A stretch of DNA of 64,000 nt from Bacillus sp. USDA818B3_A (GCF_009928415.1 NZ_JAABNN010000001.1:652086-716085), one strand, 5' to 3'. Positions 16,979-26,019 are shown, counted from the first letter of the stretch. A program made the numbers and translations. Notes: a model not told the origin generated them from the letters alone.

Positions 16979-18907
16979 TCATTTCTTTTTGGATAGCCAA
17001 TCCGCTAATTTCTCAGCCTCTGCACCTTTAGCCATGCCTGCTGGCATGCGGTCGCCACCATTTAGGATTTTATTCAATATGTCCTCTTTAGACATAGATT
17101 TACCTATGTGCTGCAGATTTGGAGCCGTTGCGCCTTGAAGATTATCCCCGTGACAGGAAATACAACTTCTTTTGTAAACCTTTTCCGGGTCGATAACAAC
17201 GTCTGCTTCCCCTTGTAATTTTGCATTTTTATTTACAGCTCCAGGTTTTAACTTACCTCCGAGACCATAAACAACAACCTTCGTACCACCAGTAATGACT
17301 GCAACATATTCGTGCCCGTCAACTGTATATATGGAAGGTGCCATTTTGATTTGTTTACCTCCACTTTGCATATTCCATAATACTTTACCTGTTTTAATAT
17401 CAAGAGCATTTACTTTTCCATCCAATTCCCCGTAAAAAGCAAGACCGGCAGCAGTACTTGTGAATCCGCCATACATCGGATCGTCCGTTTTATTTTGATA
17501 TACTTTTTTCCCTGTATTCATATCAATTGCTGTAATGGTACCAGAAACATCAACATCCTTTGGCAAAGGAAGTATCTTTGTTCCTGGGAAGGTATTATTA
17601 TCTTTTGCAATCTCTTCTGCATCTTTAGCTGCTACCATTAAATTAGGACTATTAATACCTGGAATAAGCACATAATTGGTTTCCGGATCATAAGTCTGTG
17701 GAGCATAGCTTTCTCCACCTGGCGTTCCTGGCCATTGAAGTACAGCCTTACTCTCATCGCTTGGTACGTCCGAATGTTGAATTTTTACAAAAGGTACCCC
17801 ATCATAAATGGTCTTCCCCGTTTTTGCGTCCCACGCATACCACTTTCCATTCTTACCGCCTTCAACCACAACCTTTTGCTTTTTCCCGTCCACCTTTGCA
17901 TTGAGAATCATCGGTGTTGCGGCAGCGTCATAATCCCATATATCATGATCAACTTGAGTAGATGACCACTTAAGCTTCCCTGTTTTACTATCTAAAGCAG
18001 TGATCGAATCGGTATATGGATTTTTTCCTTTTCTATCTGCATCATAAAAGTCCGGAGCTGGATTCCCGACAGCAAAATACATCATATCAGTATCTGGATC
18101 AAACGACATCGGTGTCCATACAGAACCTCCGCCCGTATATTTACCTTTCGCCCAGCCCGTTCCTCTTTCAGGAACGGTCCAAAACGGCTCTTTCCATAGC
18201 GGTTCAAGGGTATCTGCTTTAAACGCCCAAACAAAACCTCTTGTACCATTATCACCACCGCTGCTTCCAACGTAAACGTTGCCATCATAATACATCGGAG
18301 CTGAAGATTCATAATATCTGTTTTCTAACTTGATAGAAGGTTCATGATCCCAAAAGTTGACCATTTTTATCAGTTTTCCATTCTTCGCATCGAGTTTGGC
18401 CAGCCGGTTATCTATCATCAAGACAAATACATTCCCATTGGCAACTGCGACACCCCTGCTTGCCACATTGGACTGCCATGGCAAACTATTAATATGATCA
18501 AGTACGTCCTTAGGCGGTGTCCATGCCCAAAGTTTCTTTCCACTAGCGCCATCGATCGCAAACACATGATTTTTCGCACTAGTCACATACATGACCCCGT
18601 CGTGGACGACAGGGAAATCTTCTTGTAAATTAGGAACATCCTTATTCCAATCTAATATATCCTGCTGCCATGCAATCCCCATTTTTTTTACATTATCTTT
18701 TGTAATCTCTTTATAGGGCACATGTCGGGTATGTTGAAAATCATAACCCCAATTTGGGAATCCTATCTCATCTTCCTGTTTTGCCTGTTTGGATTCCTTG
18801 GTTTCCTCTTTGTTTTTTGCATTATTCTTGTTATTATTTGACTGGCAGCCAACTATAACCGTACTCGCTAGCAAAACTAAACCTAATGACTTTAAAAATC
18901 GCTTCAC
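16979..18907 (-). CDS. PQQ-dependent alcohol dehydrogenase lipoprotein with C-terminal cytochrome c (quinohaemoprotein)
   Basis: 642 residues. Lipoprotein signal with lipobox IVGC (C21), a charged linker to about 47, an eight-bladed PQQ propeller (about 50-550) with repeated xDxxTGKxxW blade tails, and a cytochrome c domain (about 572-642) with C582-I-S-C585-H586 and a likely M621 ligand. The catalytic Asp is D325 in HDIWDYD. D327, two residues later, matches the extra Asp that marks lanthanide-using XoxF/ExaF-type enzymes. The usual vicinal Cys pair is absent (QSNVASRG at 145-152), and the metal-ligand Glu region reads GGDNGTRG. It would oxidise alcohols outside the membrane and pass electrons to the respiratory chain through its haem. 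Confidence 0.93.
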   Translation of the reverse strand: MKRFLKSLGLVLLASTVIVGCQSNNNKNNAKNKEETKESKQAKQEDEIGFPNWGYDFQHTRHVPYKEITKDNVKKMGIAWQQDILDWNKDVPNLQEDFPVVHDGVMYVTSAKNHVFAIDGASGKKLWAWTPPKDVLDHINSLPWQSNVASRGVAVANGNVFVLMIDNRLAKLDAKNGKLIKMVNFWDHEPSIKLENRYYESSAPMYYDGNVYVGSSGGDNGTRGFVWAFKADTLEPLWKEPFWTVPERGTGWAKGKYTGGGSVWTPMSFDPDTDMMYFAVGNPAPDFYDADRKGKNPYTDSITALDSKTGKLKWSSTQVDHDIWDYDAAATPMILNAKVDGKKQKVVVEGGKNGKWYAWDAKTGKTIYDGVPFVKIQHSDVPSDESKAVLQWPGTPGGESYAPQTYDPETNYVLIPGINSPNLMVAAKDAEEIAKDNNTFPGTKILPLPKDVDVSGTITAIDMNTGKKVYQNKTDDPMYGGFTSTAAGLAFYGELDGKVNALDIKTGKVLWNMQSGGKQIKMAPSIYTVDGHEYVAVITGGTKVVVYGLGGKLKPGAVNKNAKLQGEADVVIDPEKVYKRSCISCHGDNLQGATAPNLQHIGKSMSKEDILNKILNGGDRMPAGMAKGAEAEKLADWLSKKK

Positions 18908-19211
18908 GGAAGTACCCTCCTGACATTATGAAATAATAGTTTGAATTCTTGATGATGAATTATTCCACTTAGAGTCTTTAAACCTCCTTAAGACATTCTA
19001 ATTTTTATAAGAACATTGGTATAATTACCTAAGGAACAATTGATTATGCAAAATATGAATAACTCTTCCTTCCCTCTTTTTAAAATGCGAATGATTAGTT
19101 TTCGATGAATACACCTTACCTCATAAACGATGACTAATCCCCTTAATGATTAAATCGTTTTTTATCAAAAGTTTAATTGTACTGTTGTACGACCAATTAC
19201 TCATTTTAAGC
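18908..19211. other. Quinoprotein upstream region
   Basis: AT-rich, no gene seen. The promoter of the minus-strand quinoprotein gene is expected here. Confidence 0.4.
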
Positions 19212-19247
19212 ATAAAAAAAAGACCCCCAGCCAAAATGACTGAGAGT
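19212..19247 (-). terminator. rpsI-type terminator at an integration scar
   Basis: Minus-strand stem CTCAGTCA/TGGCTGGG with G-U pairs, followed by eight T. It sits directly after the rpsI 3' fragment, where a ribosomal operon terminator would be. Confidence 0.7.
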
Positions 19248-19263
19248 ATTTGAAACGCCCATA

Positions 19264-19323
19264 TTAACGTTTTGAGAACTGAGGCGCACGACGAGCACCT
19301 TTAAGACCTTATTTCTTACGTTC
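19264..19323 (-). pseudogene. rpsI: 3'-end fragment of rpsI (ribosomal protein S9)
   Basis: The minus strand reads ERKK, stop, GLKGARRAPQFSKR, stop. This is the conserved C-terminus of bacterial S9 (ERKKYGLKKARRAPQFSKR) with its Tyr codon changed to TAA. Homology starts abruptly at the Glu codon. This is the footprint expected when an element integrates into the 3' end of rpsI and leaves a duplicated gene end (att site). The intact rpsI is not in the window. Confidence 0.8.
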
Positions 19324-19352
19324 ATTAATATAGAAGAACATATATACAATTT

Positions 19353-19464
19353 TATGATTTAAGGCATACACGCTACTTTATTGCTAAAACAAGGGATACA
19401 TCCTAAGGTTGTTTCTGAAAGGCTTGGACATTCGACCATAGGGATCACAATGGACACTTACCCT
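19353..19464 (+). pseudogene. Tyrosine recombinase C-terminal remnant
   Basis: The plus strand reads YDLRHT, a frame break after 19370, then ATLLLKQGIHPKVVSERLGH and STIGITMDTY. These are the catalytic box II (H/Y-xLRHT), LGH and terminal Tyr of phage/ICE-type integrases. The coding sequence stops matching just after the nucleophile Tyr and runs into the selC fragment 15 bp later. The broken frame and missing N-terminus make it inactive. Confidence 0.85.
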
Positions 19465-19478
19465 TATAAATTAAGGTT

Positions 19479-19542
19479 TGGCGGGACTGCGTGGGAATCG
19501 AACCCACCAGACCTGGCACGCAGGTCTCAAGCAGTTTTGAAG
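19479..19542 (-). repeat. selC: selC (tRNA-Sec) 3'-half, attachment-site copy A
   Basis: Minus strand, in tRNA order: anticodon loop CTTCAAA (UCA anticodon), stem strand ACTGC, a long variable arm of seven pairs AGACCTG/CAGGTCT, T-arm GTGGG-TTCGATT-CCCAC, an eight-base acceptor strand GCAGTCCC, G73 and encoded CCA. The long variable arm and UCA anticodon identify tRNA-Sec. The 5' half is missing, as expected when a recombinase cuts at the anticodon loop. Confidence 0.8.
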
Positions 19543-19738
19543 TTAGAGGGTATGTATCTTCTTTGACTCTATTTAGTTTTAAATAATACCATAGAGTCTT
19601 GATTTAATGCACTTTTTGATAAGCCATATAACATTTAATTTTTTCTAATTAAATATAAAAACATCTATTCCGTGACCAAGTTGTGACCAAAGGTGTGACC
19701 AGTTTTCTTGTTTTATTAATATGTTTAAATAAGGAAGT

Positions 19739-19768
19739 GAGGAGGTTTATGTAAACCTCCTCTTTTTC
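19739..19768 (+). terminator. Hairpin within direct repeat A
   Basis: Perfect eleven-pair stem GAGGAGGTTTA/TAAACCTCCTC followed by TTTTT. It is conserved, with compensated loop changes, in copy B. Confidence 0.7.
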
Positions 19769-20298
19769 CATTGGTCACCCAAACGGAGGATGACCATTAT
19801 TGAATCAGTGACCCAACCCTGTCAATGATTGATATACTTTATGATTATAACAGTTTAATTAAGAAAGTATTGTTTTAACAAGGATTTTAATAATTCTTAT
19901 TATGTTTAAATTTTTGTTATTGGAAACAGTTAGCTCAAATTTGTCCCAAAAAGTGTCCCCAATTGTCCCCCCGATTATCAATAAGGAAACTATTAAATTC
20001 TGCTAGGATGGTACAAGTAACTAAGGTTTTTACAAACCTCATCCTCTTTATTCATATTTGACAAAGGGAAAGGGAACCTATTTGAAACTGGGAATTATTA
20101 CATCATGCCGCCCATTCATTTACATATTTATATAGAAAGAAATAATGCTAAAAAAGCATTAAATTTATTTCAACGCATTCTTGCGGTTATTTCCTTCCAT
20201 TGAAGTCGCTTTCTAAAAAGGCAAACTCCTTATATAATTAAGATAAAATGATAATTAGTTTGATACAAGAGTAAAAAAATTGAATGGAGGATAAGATC

Positions 20299-21174
20299 TT
20301 GCTGGGTGATTTATCTCAAGCTTCAATAGGTTTTCAATTTATTATGCCCATGCCTCTTTTAATGTTAAAAGGAATCGGCTATCGCTCTTATTCATCTCCC
20401 ACATATATTTGGGATGGAAGACGCCGCCCTAATGAATTTTGCTTATTTCAATATACTGTAAGTGGTCAAGGTGAAATTGAGATTGAAGGTAACGTTTATA
20501 GTCAGAAGCCAGGTGATGCTTTTATCGTTGAAATTCCTAGTAATCATTGCTATCGGCTGCCAGACTATTCTAAAGAGTGGGAAGTACTGTATATCGAATT
20601 TTCAAAAGAGGCTATACCTTTTTGGCATCAACTCCTTAGTTTGTCAGGTCCTGTTATTTCAATAAAAGAAGATTCAACCTATATCCAATTGGCTTGGAAC
20701 GTCTATGAATTGGCTTTAAAAGATGAAATTAAGGATGTGTATCAGTGTTCTAAATACGCTTATCAATTGGTAATGGAGTTAACTAGTCACTTCTATCATG
20801 AACAAAAGACAAGGCCTTTGCCTTCTAAAATTGAGCTTTGTAAAAAGTTTATTAATGAAACGTATCAAGACTTAATTGGGTTGGACGATATGGCAAATGC
20901 AGTAGGGATTTCTAAATTCCATCTCACTCGTGAATTTGAGAAAAAATTAGGAATGACCCCTAACCGTTACCTGACTCAGGTCCGTTTAGAAAAGGCCACT
21001 CAACTATTAGTTTCTTCAACTGAAATGAATTTGGAGATGGTGGCGAAAAAGGTGGGATTTACATGCGCCAATTATTTTGGGAAAGTTTTCAAAAAGCATA
21101 TAGGGATTTCTCCAATGGAATTTCGCAGGAATAATAATCATTATGATATGAATCGGATTTTATTTAAAAAGTAG
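20299..21174 (+). CDS. AraC-family regulator of the alpha-galactoside module
   Basis: About 291 residues. An N-terminal cupin-type sensor (to about 150) contains FQYTVSGQGEIEIEGNVYSQKPGDAFI and an IPSNHCYRLP strand. The C-terminal pair of helix-turn-helix motifs (about 190-285) includes LDDMANAVGISKFHLTREFEK and a second HTH with VGFTCANYFGKVFKKHIGISPMEFR. TTG 20299 is preferred, since GGAGG lies 8 nt before it; ATG 20284 contains that same site. It stands directly before the first GH36 gene on the same strand and probably activates the cluster on binding an alpha-galactoside. Confidence 0.85.
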   Translation: MLGDLSQASIGFQFIMPMPLLMLKGIGYRSYSSPTYIWDGRRRPNEFCLFQYTVSGQGEIEIEGNVYSQKPGDAFIVEIPSNHCYRLPDYSKEWEVLYIEFSKEAIPFWHQLLSLSGPVISIKEDSTYIQLAWNVYELALKDEIKDVYQCSKYAYQLVMELTSHFYHEQKTRPLPSKIELCKKFINETYQDLIGLDDMANAVGISKFHLTREFEKKLGMTPNRYLTQVRLEKATQLLVSSTEMNLEMVAKKVGFTCANYFGKVFKKHIGISPMEFRRNNNHYDMNRILFKK

Positions 21175-21225
21175 TTTAGCTAATAATTAAGATCATGTAT
21201 TCTATGAGGTTGAAAAAATATGAGA

Positions 21226-21262
21226 AATAGCCAAGGCTTCCTTGCTAAAGCGCTTGGCTATT
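21226..21262 (+). terminator. Probable terminator of the AraC gene
   Basis: Ten-pair stem AATAGCCAAG/CTTGGCTATT with a weak T-tract. It separates the regulator from the GH36 gene, which must have its own promoter in 21263-21586, where I see no clear operator. Confidence 0.65.
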
Positions 21263-21586
21263 TGTTAATCACTTGATTACTTAGATAATAATCAATGTTA
21301 TCCCCTTCTAAATTGACTGCACGATATAAGTACATCCTCTTCCACCCCATTTGTATTAAATTTAACTATGGTATTCCTACCAATTCCCTGTAGACAGAAG
21401 CATAACTATTAACTATTAAAATCAAACTGAAATTTGCGATGCGAACGAAAGAGCAATAATTTACCTTATGTATATCTTTTTTACCCTTGTCCCACAAAAC
21501 AAATAGTTTTATCCTGAATTATATAAGCAACAAATTACTTAAAATATTTTAGACAAGCAATACAATAAATAAACTAGGAGAGCTAT

Positions 21587-23773
21587 ATGACTATTCAGTT
21601 TGATTCAGAGCATAAAATTTTTCATTTAAAAGGAAAAAATACAAGTTATGTTATGCAAGTAATCCGAGATGGATATTTAGTCCATTTATATTGGGGAGAA
21701 AGAATTAAAAATTATCGCAAAAGTAATCCTATTGTATTCATTGATAGGGGATTTTCACCAAATCCAGACCCGTTAGACCGAACATTTTCATTAGATACCA
21801 TACCACATGAGTATCCTGCCTATGGAAATGGGGATTTTAGAACACCCGCATACCAGGTTCAATTAGAAAATGGCTCTACAGTGACAGATCTACGTTATGA
21901 ATCACATCTAATCTATGAAGGGAAACCAAAATTAAAGGGGCTGCCATCTACTTATATTGAAGAGGAACTAGAAGCTGAAACAGTAGAAATTGACATGATT
22001 GATGAATTGATTGGATTAAAAGTTACGTTAATTTATACCGTCTTTAGAGATTTTAATGTAATCACTCGCTCAGTGAGATTAAATAATCTTGGAAATGAAA
22101 ATCTCAAAATCATGAGAGCATTAAGTGCCAGTGTAGATTTTAGAGACGATGAGTTCGAATTATTATCCTTATATGGAGCTCATATAAACGAAAGAAATTT
22201 ATCTAGACGTCCCATAACTCCAGGCGTTCAGATTATGGAAAGCCGTCGTGGTGCAAGTAGTCCACAACAGGATCCTTTTTTGGCATTAGTTCGTAAAGGC
22301 ACTAATGAAGATCATGGGGAAGTATATGCATTTAATTTCGTATACAGTGGAAACTTTTTAACCCAAGTAGAGTTAGATCAATATCGTAATACTCGTGTCT
22401 CTATGGGAATCAATCCATTTGATTTTTCCTGGTTGCTTGAACCAAAAGAGAGTTTTCAAACACCGGAAGTGGTTATGGTTTATTCTTCAAATGGATTAGG
22501 AGAAATGTCACGAACCTTTCACGAGCTTTATCGTACGCGTTTATGTCGAGGAAGATTCCGAGATCGTATACGTCCTATTCTAATTAATAACTGGGAAGCC
22601 ACCTTCTTTGACTTCAACGAAGAAAAAATCGAGCAGATTGCAAAAGAAGGAAAAAAACTTGGAATGGAACTATTTGTATTAGACGACGGTTGGTTTGGTC
22701 ATAGAGATGATGACAAAAGTTCGCTAGGAGATTGGGTAGTAGATAAAAGAAAACTTCCCAATGGTCTAGAAAATTTAGCTAGGCGTATTCGTGATATGGA
22801 TATGGAATTTGGTCTATGGTTTGAACCAGAGATGGTCTCAGAAGATAGCGATTTGTATCGGAAACATCCAGATTGGTGTTTGCACGTGCCAAATCGGCCT
22901 CGTACAGTAGGCAGAAATCAGTTGGTTCTCGATTTATCTCGTAAAGAGGTCTGTGATTATATTATTGAGGCGTTATCTAAAATATTATCAAGTTCTTTAA
23001 TTAGTTACGTTAAATGGGACATGAATCGTCATATGACAGAGGTTGGATCGGCAACTCTACCACCGGAGAGACAGCGAGAAACTGCTCATCGTTATATTTT
23101 GGGACTGTACCGGGTTATGGACGAGCTGACTTCAAAGTTTCCAAACATATTATTTGAAAGTTGTTCTAGTGGAGGAGGACGTTTTGATCCAGGTATGCTG
23201 TACTTTATGCCCCAAACATGGGCCAGTGATAATACAGATGCCGTATGCCGGTTGAATATCCAGTATGGTACTAGTCTGGTATACCCAATCAGCTCTATAG
23301 GCTCACATGTTTCAGCTGTTCCAAACAATCAAGTTGGCCGAGTAACACCACTTGATATGCGTGGCCATGTAGCCATGTCTGGCAACCTCGGTTATGAATT
23401 AGATTTAACAAAATTATCATCAGAAGAAAAGGGAATGATTATGCAACAGGTTGCTTTTTACAAGGAGATTCGACCGTTGATTCAATTTGGCACTTTCTAT
23501 CGTATCCTTAGTCCATGTGAAGGAAATGAAACTGCCTGGTCTTTTGTCTCTGAAAATTATTCGGAAACAATAGTTGGTTATTTCAGAGTATTATCTCAAC
23601 CTGCAGCATCTATTCGAGTTCTCAAATTAAAAGGATTGGATCGAGATAGTTTGTACAAACATATGGAAACCGGTGAAGTGTACGGTGGGGATGAGCTTAT
23701 GAACATAGGGATTACGATACCAAGAATTAAAGGAGATTTTATAAGCCTATTCTGGAGACTAAAGAAGATCTAA
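21587..23773 (+). CDS. GH36 alpha-galactosidase (copy 1)
   Basis: 728 residues, no signal peptide: a cytosolic retaining alpha-galactosidase for melibiose, raffinose or stachyose-type sugars. N-terminal beta-sandwich (about 1-320), then the TIM barrel with NNWEATFFDFNE (334-345), FVLDDGWFG (363-371) and KWDMNRH with nucleophile D478. ESCSSGGGRFDPG follows at 524-536, and SDNTD has acid/base D548. These positions equal those of Geobacillus AgaB-type enzymes. The C-terminal beta domain ends at RLKKI. Ribosome site AGGAGAG. Copy 2 at 26485 has the same length. Confidence 0.96.
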   Translation: MTIQFDSEHKIFHLKGKNTSYVMQVIRDGYLVHLYWGERIKNYRKSNPIVFIDRGFSPNPDPLDRTFSLDTIPHEYPAYGNGDFRTPAYQVQLENGSTVTDLRYESHLIYEGKPKLKGLPSTYIEEELEAETVEIDMIDELIGLKVTLIYTVFRDFNVITRSVRLNNLGNENLKIMRALSASVDFRDDEFELLSLYGAHINERNLSRRPITPGVQIMESRRGASSPQQDPFLALVRKGTNEDHGEVYAFNFVYSGNFLTQVELDQYRNTRVSMGINPFDFSWLLEPKESFQTPEVVMVYSSNGLGEMSRTFHELYRTRLCRGRFRDRIRPILINNWEATFFDFNEEKIEQIAKEGKKLGMELFVLDDGWFGHRDDDKSSLGDWVVDKRKLPNGLENLARRIRDMDMEFGLWFEPEMVSEDSDLYRKHPDWCLHVPNRPRTVGRNQLVLDLSRKEVCDYIIEALSKILSSSLISYVKWDMNRHMTEVGSATLPPERQRETAHRYILGLYRVMDELTSKFPNILFESCSSGGGRFDPGMLYFMPQTWASDNTDAVCRLNIQYGTSLVYPISSIGSHVSAVPNNQVGRVTPLDMRGHVAMSGNLGYELDLTKLSSEEKGMIMQQVAFYKEIRPLIQFGTFYRILSPCEGNETAWSFVSENYSETIVGYFRVLSQPAASIRVLKLKGLDRDSLYKHMETGEVYGGDELMNIGITIPRIKGDFISLFWRLKKI

Positions 23774-23868
23774 ACATAGTACATTGTAAAGAACATGTTA
23801 CCTTTTTTGCATATTATGCTGCGAGTAACTCATTTACGAATTAAACAGTTACAAGAATTGGGGAACGC

Positions 23869-24108
23869 ATGATGATTTTACCGATTGAAGTGTTAGTAGA
23901 ACAGATCGATCTACTCAAAAAAGATTTGATTAAGATTGCTAAAGAAACTGGCTTAAACAGCCATGAAACTATTCGTTGTAGTCGGAAATTAGACCAATTC
24001 ATCATGATTTATCAAAAATATGGAAATGCAATTAATAAAAAGAAAATAAAAGGAAATCAGCATCATCTTTTATCTACTGGTTCAGAATCGGTTCCCATTA
24101 TGTTTTAA
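23869..24108 (+). CDS. Spo0E-like sporulation regulator
   Basis: 79 residues with the Spo0E-family pattern: an N-terminal helix (IEVLVEQIDLLKKDLIKIA), the link GLNSHETIRC, and the signature S38-R-K-L41-D42-Q-F-I (SxxLDxxI) followed by YQK. Family members dephosphorylate Spo0A-P and delay sporulation. The C-terminus (about 55-79) is basic and divergent. It lies 95 bp after GH36 copy 1 and 110 bp before the PTS gene on the same strand, so it is probably co-transcribed with sugar genes. Confidence 0.85.
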   Translation: MMILPIEVLVEQIDLLKKDLIKIAKETGLNSHETIRCSRKLDQFIMIYQKYGNAINKKKIKGNQHHLLSTGSESVPIMF

Positions 24109-24111
24109 AAT

Positions 24112-24123
24112 GGAACCGGTTCC
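24112..24123. promoter_or_regulatory. Palindromic operator candidate GGAACCGGTTCC
   Basis: Perfect 12-bp palindrome 96 bp upstream of the PTS gene. Half-sites GGTTCC also occur at 24090-24095 and 24181-24186. The first half-site and the palindrome can also pair as a hairpin around the Spo0E-like stop. A LacI-type or other dimeric repressor site is plausible; no regulator is identified. Confidence 0.45.
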
Positions 24124-24218
24124 CGGTAACTCTTAATGGAACAAGTGTTTTTACTGATATTTTTACCATGGATTGAAATTGGTTCCAAATAAAAACTTAA
24201 AAACAAAGGAGAAAGGAT

Positions 24219-25637
24219 ATGAATTACAAAGAAAGCGCACAAGCAATTTTAACCGCAATTGGAGGAAAAGAAAATGTTTCAGCTGCTGCTCATTGTGCGA
24301 CAAGGCTGCGTTTAGTATTGCATGATGAGGGGAAAATCAATCAAGCTTCTTTAGATAGCCTCGAGGTTGTAAAAGGTACCTTTTCAACTGGAGGACAGTT
24401 TCAAATTATCATTGGTGCCGGTACAGTAAACGAAGTCTTTAAACAATTTGTTAATCTTACCGGGATTAGCGAAATGTCTACCAGTCAAGTAAAAAATGCA
24501 GGGGCGAAAAAACAGAATCCGTTTCTTCAATTAATTAAATTACTTTCGGATATTTTTGTTCCCATCATCCCAGCCATCGTAGCAGGTGGTTTATTAATGG
24601 GACTTAATAATGTATTAACCGCAAAAGATTTATTTATCCACGGGAAATCACTAATTGATGCCAACCCTGGTATTGCCGACTTAGCAGCAATGATAAATAC
24701 ATTTGCAAACGCTGCATTTGTCTTCCTCCCGGTGTTAATTGGTTTTTCCGCTACAAAAAGATTTGGCGGGAATGCTTTTTTAGGGGCAGCACTTGGTATG
24801 ATTATGGTTCATCCGGATTTATTAAATGCGTATGGGTATGGTGCGGCATTAGTAGCCCATAAGGTTCCTGCATGGCATATTCTCGGTCTTACAATTGAAA
24901 AAGTTGGATATCAGGGAACTGTTTTGCCGGTTCTTGCTTCCTCTTTTCTTTTAGCGAAAATTGAAATTAACTTACGAAAGGTCATTCCTTCTGCACTGGA
25001 TAACCTATTTACACCGTTGTTATCAATCTTGATAACTGCAGCGCTAACATTCACAATTGTAGGTCCGTTAACTCGCTCGGCAGGTAATTATTTTACGGAT
25101 GGAATCGTCTGGATATATAATACAACAGGCTTTGTTGGTGGGGGGATTTTTGGATTCTTTTATGCCCCAATCGTTATAACTGGTATGCACCAAAGCTTTA
25201 TTGCAGTTGAAACCCAGTTGTTAGCAAATATCGCCAAAACAGGTGGTTCATTCTTATTTTCAATTGCAGCCATGTCCAACGTAGCCCAGGGAGCAGCCAC
25301 TCTTGCCGTTTTTTTCATGACGAAAGATAAAAAAATGAAAAGTGTTGCATCTGCATCAGGAATTTCTGCCCTTTTAGGGATAACTGAGCCGGCAATGTTC
25401 GGTGTGAATTTGAAACTTAAATATCCCTTTATTGGAGCAATCATCGGATCTGGTATAGCCTCTGCATTTGTTACCTTCTTTAAGGTAAGAGCCATTTCTA
25501 TGGGAGCAGCAGGACTTCCAGGAATTATTTCGATTAAGGTAGCATCTATTCCTTATTATGTAATTGGGATGGTAATCTCGATGATTATTGCATTTATATT
25601 GACCCTAGTATTAGGAAAAAGAAGTGCAAAAAACTAA
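24219..25637 (+). CDS. PTS EIIBC component, sucrose/trehalose family
   Basis: 472 residues. An N-terminal EIIB domain (1-80) has phospho-accepting C26 in AAHCATRLRL. An EIIC membrane domain (about 100-470) has roughly ten hydrophobic segments and the conserved stretches GITEPAMFGVN and TGMHQSFIAVE. It is most like TreP/ScrA-type permeases and lacks EIIA, so it must borrow a glucose-type EIIA. Next to alpha-galactosidases it may import melibiose- or raffinose-type sugars, but trehalose or sucrose cannot be excluded. Strong AAAGGAGAAAGG site. Confidence 0.92.
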   Translation: MNYKESAQAILTAIGGKENVSAAAHCATRLRLVLHDEGKINQASLDSLEVVKGTFSTGGQFQIIIGAGTVNEVFKQFVNLTGISEMSTSQVKNAGAKKQNPFLQLIKLLSDIFVPIIPAIVAGGLLMGLNNVLTAKDLFIHGKSLIDANPGIADLAAMINTFANAAFVFLPVLIGFSATKRFGGNAFLGAALGMIMVHPDLLNAYGYGAALVAHKVPAWHILGLTIEKVGYQGTVLPVLASSFLLAKIEINLRKVIPSALDNLFTPLLSILITAALTFTIVGPLTRSAGNYFTDGIVWIYNTTGFVGGGIFGFFYAPIVITGMHQSFIAVETQLLANIAKTGGSFLFSIAAMSNVAQGAATLAVFFMTKDKKMKSVASASGISALLGITEPAMFGVNLKLKYPFIGAIIGSGIASAFVTFFKVRAISMGAAGLPGIISIKVASIPYYVIGMVISMIIAFILTLVLGKRSAKN

Positions 25638-25675
25638 GTCGGTAATGAAAATAAGGCAACTTACTTTTTAGCTTT

Positions 25676-25713
25676 AAAGGGGGAATCGTATCGATTCCCC
25701 CTTAATTTTTCTC
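25676..25713 (+). terminator. Rho-independent terminator
   Basis: Perfect twelve-pair stem AAGGGGGAATCG/CGATTCCCCCTT, loop TAT, followed by AATTTTT. It ends the PTS transcript. Confidence 0.9.
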
Positions 25714-26019
25714 TGAAGTTTTTTTATTAAGAAAACTTGATCTAATAATCCTCTAGATTTACATCAATATCTTTCCACTCCGGAAAACTGTCCACTTTAT
25801 GGGTCACAGTTCATACTTACCTGCTACCTTGATTTTTTTGTATTGAGCAGTTTAATATGAATTTTTTTGTTTTTCAATAATATTAACCAACTCGTCAATA
25901 ATATCGTTTAACTTCATCCAGCTGGTATCTTCACCCAAAATATTAGAATTTTTAAAATGCAATGTTCTTTCTAGCTAATCCAATTATTTAAGTAGAGTTT
26001 GAACAAAAAACTTCAATTT

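Larger units (their letters stand above)
19479..19985. repeat. Long direct repeat, copy A (about 500 bp)
   Basis: This stretch is collinear with 37220-37712. Both carry the selC end, a TGTGACCA-type cluster of direct repeats (about 19671-19701), a hairpin built on GAGGAGGTT, a shared segment with ATATACTTTATGATTATAAC, and closely spaced TTGTCCC words near the end. It is non-coding. The orientation is the same in both copies, so they bracket 17.7 kb as direct repeats. Confidence 0.8.
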
